Source of the DNA: an uncultured Alistipes sp.
GTDB taxonomy: Bacteria; Bacteroidota; Bacteroidia; Bacteroidales; Rikenellaceae
NCBI GenBank assembly: GCA_900769745.1
Contig: CAAGHX010000077.1
Span: 1-25,267 of the forward strand
Reading direction: 5' to 3'
Length of the DNA stretch: 25,267 nt
Shown here: positions 22,571 to 25,267 of the stretch, one piece after another
How the letters are laid out: the number at the start of each line of letters is the position of its first letter
Position numbering within the stretch: the first letter of the stretch is position 1
The notes under the pieces: model-generated
Databases searched by the model: none
What the model saw: the letters and a program-made list of their open reading frames with translations, nothing else
What the model was told of the DNA's origin: nothing
Position numbers and translations under genes: made by a program

Positions 22571-23455
22571 ATGACTAGGCTCAGATTTATTATCGTGTTG
22601 TGCACAATGTTGCTGTGCGGTTTTAGCGCAGAAGCAAAGAAATATAATACCCAGGCAAGCTATGAGACATATAGCTGCACCATCGATGGTATCGAGCGTA
22701 CATACAAACTATATCTCCCCGCCAATATTAAACCCAATGCTCCGCTGATCTTTGTTCTGCACGGCTACGGAGGTTCAAACAACCTTGATTTTCTGGGTTT
22801 AAACGAACTTGCCGAAGAGTATGGATTTGTGGTGTGCTACCCTAGAGGCTCAAAAGATGGACGAGGAAAACACTGCTGGAATGTGGGTTATCCTTTTCAG
22901 AAAGATATGAAGGCTGATGATATCTCGTTTATGTGTCAGCTTGCCCGTAAGTTGCAGAAAGAGCATAAGTTAAGTCGTAAAAATACATTCTGCACCGGAA
23001 TGTCGAACGGCGGCGAGATGTGCTATTTGTTAGCCTACGCCGAGCAGAAGACATTCGCAGCGGTTGCTCCAATAGCAGGTCTTACGATGGAGTGGTTTAC
23101 AAAAGCCTACTCCCCTACCCGCCCGATGCCTATCATGGAGGTACACGGAACCGAGGACCGCACATCGGAGTGGACAGGCGATTTGAAGAACAAAGGCGGT
23201 TGGGGTGCATATATTGCTGTTCCTGACGCAATTGATTATTGGGTGAAGGTGAATGGCTGCAAAGAGTCAACATCGGAGGTACTACCGCTCAAAAACACTG
23301 ATTCACATAAGGTTACACTACATAAGCACTTTGGAGGCAAGAAAAACAGTCAGGTGTGGTTATACGAAATTGAAGGCGGTAAACACACTTGGGCTAATAA
23401 AGATATTGATACAGCCGCTGAAATTTGGAAATTCTTTACTACATTTGTACGCTAA
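22571..23455 (+). CDS. Secreted alpha/beta-hydrolase esterase (PHB depolymerase/feruloyl esterase-like, LpqC type)
   Basis: A 294-residue exported esterase; the ATG at 22571 is chosen because the promoter lies upstream of it and it gives a clean signal peptide (MTRLRFIIVLCTMLLCGFSAEA). The core has the oxyanion segment FVLHGYGGSNN at 61-71, the nucleophile elbow GMSNGG with S145, the acid D196 in VHGTED, and H272 in EGGKHTW. This is the Esterase_PHB/CE1-like group, which in gut Bacteroidetes removes feruloyl or acetyl groups from plant polysaccharides; the substrate here is inferred only. Its stop is immediately followed by the next ATG with no gap. Confidence 0.9.
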   Translation: MTRLRFIIVLCTMLLCGFSAEAKKYNTQASYETYSCTIDGIERTYKLYLPANIKPNAPLIFVLHGYGGSNNLDFLGLNELAEEYGFVVCYPRGSKDGRGKHCWNVGYPFQKDMKADDISFMCQLARKLQKEHKLSRKNTFCTGMSNGGEMCYLLAYAEQKTFAAVAPIAGLTMEWFTKAYSPTRPMPIMEVHGTEDRTSEWTGDLKNKGGWGAYIAVPDAIDYWVKVNGCKESTSEVLPLKNTDSHKVTLHKHFGGKKNSQVWLYEIEGGKHTWANKDIDTAAEIWKFFTTFVR

Positions 23456-24079
23456 ATGATAAAAAGCTATAAACTTCGAGGAATATTGAAGGCCATAGCA
23501 GCCAAATCGGCTCTTTTTGCAGCGGTTGGTGCAGTCATCTGTATTGCATACATTGCCCTGTCGGCAGGATATGGAGCTGGACACGCGGCCATAAGCCAGC
23601 AGAAGCTTACAGCACAGCAGGCAAAGCAATATCAGCCATCGCAGTTGGATGTGATTTATGAGCGACTATCCGACAATAAGCAGGATTTCCTGCATTTGAA
23701 GATAGACACCACATACCACAAGATTGGCAAAGGCAACTACACCCACGAGGTGCTGTGCAGCAGAGAGTTTTCGCTCAGAGAATTTGATGGTAGCTACAAA
23801 GACTGCTCAGATGCCATAGCCCACTGTTTTGTGGAGGGCGATGCTGATAGAAAATGGCAGTCAGGCGAGGCGACAAAGAGTATAGCCGGCAACAACTGCT
23901 ATAGAGTGGTGACAACATTTGCCGACAAGAGCTGGGAGGCGTGGTACACCACCTCACTACCCCACCTTGCCGAAGGCGCGAAGGCAAAAGACCTCTTCGA
24001 GGGTTTGATTCTCGAGGCACGCGACGCTGAGGGCGAATATGAGCTAAAAGCAAAATATATAACACAATATATTGGATAA
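23456..24079 (+). CDS. GLPGLI-like family protein with N-terminal membrane helix
   Basis: A 207-residue protein starting at the base after the esterase stop, so translation is probably coupled. Residues 18-38 form a membrane helix or signal. The C-terminal half matches the GLPGLI pattern: KSIAGNNCYRVVTTFADKSWEAWYTTSLP followed by LFEGLILEARDAEGEYEL, where the name motif GLPGLILE appears as LFEGLILE. The conserved cysteine of the family is present in NNCYRV. GLPGLI proteins are exported and of unknown function, often near TonB-dependent systems. Here the link is to the esterase in the same message. The amino-terminal half (40-110) is less typical. Confidence 0.72.
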   Translation: MIKSYKLRGILKAIAAKSALFAAVGAVICIAYIALSAGYGAGHAAISQQKLTAQQAKQYQPSQLDVIYERLSDNKQDFLHLKIDTTYHKIGKGNYTHEVLCSREFSLREFDGSYKDCSDAIAHCFVEGDADRKWQSGEATKSIAGNNCYRVVTTFADKSWEAWYTTSLPHLAEGAKAKDLFEGLILEARDAEGEYELKAKYITQYIG

Positions 24080-24104
24080 CTTTTTTTTAATAAACTTTAA
24101 CACT

Positions 24105-25267
24105 ATGAAGAAATTCTTTTCTATTCTTGCTGCATCTGCTCTCGTAGCAGGTATGGCAACATCGTGCCAGAAGCCTAACACTCTCTCTTCTGCAGAGAAG
24201 GCTGAGGGTTGGCAGCTTCTTTTCGACGGTGAGACACTCAACGGCTGGCGTAGCTTCAACGAGAAGGAGTTGAAGGGCGGTTGGACTGTAGTTGATGGTT
24301 GCATTCAGGCATCTGGTGAGGGTGGCGATGCATCTGGCTACATCGTAACTGACAAGAAGTACTCTAACTTCGAGTTGGTATGGGATTGGAAGCTCACAAA
24401 GGGCGGTAACAGCGGTATGTTGTACCACGTTGTTGAGCACCCACGCTTCAAGGTTCCTTATGTAACTGGTCCTGAGTATCAGCTTATCGACGTTGAGGGT
24501 TGGGAGGAAGTTAACGCTCCTGCAAAGTTGGAGGATTGGCAGAAGATCGGCGTAGACTACGCTATGCACTTGCCAGACTACAGCAAGATGAAGATTAACC
24601 CTGTAGGTGAGTGGAACTCATCTAAGATCGTTTACGACAACGGTCACGTTGAGCACTGGCTCAATGGCGAGAAGATCGTTGAGTTCGAGGCTTACACTGA
24701 TGATTGGTTTGCAAGAAAGGCCAGCGGTAAGTGGGGCAACGCTACTGAGTACGGTTTGGCTTCTGAGGGCGTAATCTGCTTGCAGGACCACGGTGATCCA
24801 GCTTCTTTCCGTAACATCAAGATCAAGGAGTTGCCTAAGACAACTACTGGCAAGAAAGTTAGCTTGTTCAACGGTAAGGACCTTACAGGTTGGGAGTTGT
24901 TCGGTAGCATGCGTACATCTGTTGACGCTGAGGGCAACTTGGTAACTGAGAACGGCGAGGATTTGAAGTACGGTTACCTCGGTACACGTGAGTACTACAA
25001 GGACTTCGACTTGACAGTTGAGTTCAAGCAGGAGTCTAACGGTAACTCTGGTTTGTTCTTCCACTCATTCGTTGAGGGTGGCTACCAGAACAACATCGTA
25101 AACGGATGGCAGTGTGAGGTTGCACCAAAGGGTTGCGACACTGGCGGTATCTACGAGTCTTACGGCCGCGGCTGGTTGGTTCAGATTCCAGAGGAGAAGG
25201 AGAACATCTTGAAGGTTGGCGAGTGGAACACATTGCGCTTGCGCGTTGAGGGCAACAAGGTTCAGAC
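24105..25267 (+). CDS. Two-domain DUF1080 (3-keto-disaccharide hydrolase-like) lipoprotein, 3' end outside window
   Basis: At least 387 residues; the frame is open to the window end. The signal peptide ends in a lipobox with C21 (GMATSC). Domain one (36-245) begins WQLLFDGETLNGW and ends with ICLQDHGDPASFRNIKIKEL, the hallmark of DUF1080, now called 3-keto-disaccharide hydrolase. Domain two starts at 252 (VSLFNGKDLTGWELFG) and contains NGNSGLFFHS, equivalent to GGNSGMLYHV in domain one. Both are concanavalin-like beta sandwiches acting on sugars at the envelope. Codon choice is strikingly narrow (GAG, AAG, TTG and GGT/GGC dominate), unlike the genes before it, which suggests high expression. 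Two long antisense ORFs opposite it are consequences of this bias. Start: ATG 25 bases after the GLPGLI-like gene. Confidence 0.92.
   Translation, partial: MKKFFSILAASALVAGMATSCQKPNTLSSAEKAEGWQLLFDGETLNGWRSFNEKELKGGWTVVDGCIQASGEGGDASGYIVTDKKYSNFELVWDWKLTKGGNSGMLYHVVEHPRFKVPYVTGPEYQLIDVEGWEEVNAPAKLEDWQKIGVDYAMHLPDYSKMKINPVGEWNSSKIVYDNGHVEHWLNGEKIVEFEAYTDDWFARKASGKWGNATEYGLASEGVICLQDHGDPASFRNIKIKELPKTTTGKKVSLFNGKDLTGWELFGSMRTSVDAEGNLVTENGEDLKYGYLGTREYYKDFDLTVEFKQESNGNSGLFFHSFVEGGYQNNIVNGWQCEVAPKGCDTGGIYESYGRGWLVQIPEEKENILKVGEWNTLRLRVEGNKVQ

Noticed and set aside
24087..25233. Several long minus-strand open frames opposite the DUF1080 gene
   Set aside because: They lie antisense to a clear lipoprotein gene and arise from its narrow codon use; none shows a recognisable domain or a sensible start context.
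1..25267. CRISPR array, tRNA, rRNA or insertion sequence
   Set aside because: No regularly spaced repeats, cloverleaf sequence, rRNA-like stretch, transposase or terminal inverted repeats were seen on either strand.

Overview
The window looks like a chromosomal stretch from a member of the Bacteroidales. The reasons are the repeated -7 boxes of the form TAnnTTTG (often with a TTG-type -33 element about 20 bases upstream), the A-rich leaders without strong Shine-Dalgarno sequences, and families typical of the phylum: GLPGLI-like, BF3164-like propeller, DUF4838, DUF1080, a short XRE regulator, and a BlaI/BlaR1-like pair with a long periplasmic extension. Family or genus cannot be fixed from the sequence alone. 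The window is mostly conserved housekeeping DNA. I see no insertion sequence, tRNA, rRNA or CRISPR array.

Layout. Bases 1-3084 (+): the C-terminal part of UvrA, an M16 zinc protease and an O-methyltransferase, closely spaced and closed by a bidirectional terminator. Bases 3143-9240 (-): a very long BlaR1-like membrane metalloprotease, its BlaI/MecI repressor, and a phosphohexose mutase with its own terminator and promoter. Bases 9576-12035 (+): dnaA and a WYL-domain regulator. Bases 12112-12501: a perfect inverted repeat, a 27-residue membrane peptide and a zinc-ribbon protein. Bases 12591-16820 (+): a stress and DNA-maintenance operon of bcp, a small unknown membrane protein, recA and the bifunctional (p)ppGpp enzyme, followed by a membrane-anchored DUF4838 protein, a small membrane protein and a HIT protein. 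Bases 19706-20363: an A+T-rich gap full of TTACATA-type sites in front of an XRE regulator and a TIGR04076 protein. Bases 21189-25267: envelope proteins, namely a propeller lipoprotein, a secreted esterase, a GLPGLI-like protein and a two-domain DUF1080 lipoprotein cut by the window end.

The most unusual item is the BlaR1-like protein. After a normal four-helix M56 sensor-protease module it carries about 740 further residues that read as four complete ExbD/TolR-like modules and one partial one, enclosed by two copies of another beta-rich domain. The promoter of its operon carries two tandem dyads overlapping the -33 and -7 boxes, a good candidate BlaI operator. Other points worth checking are a 17-bp exact direct repeat bracketing the unknown gene between bcp and recA, the TTACATA site cluster before the XRE regulator, and inverted repeats overlapping two promoters.
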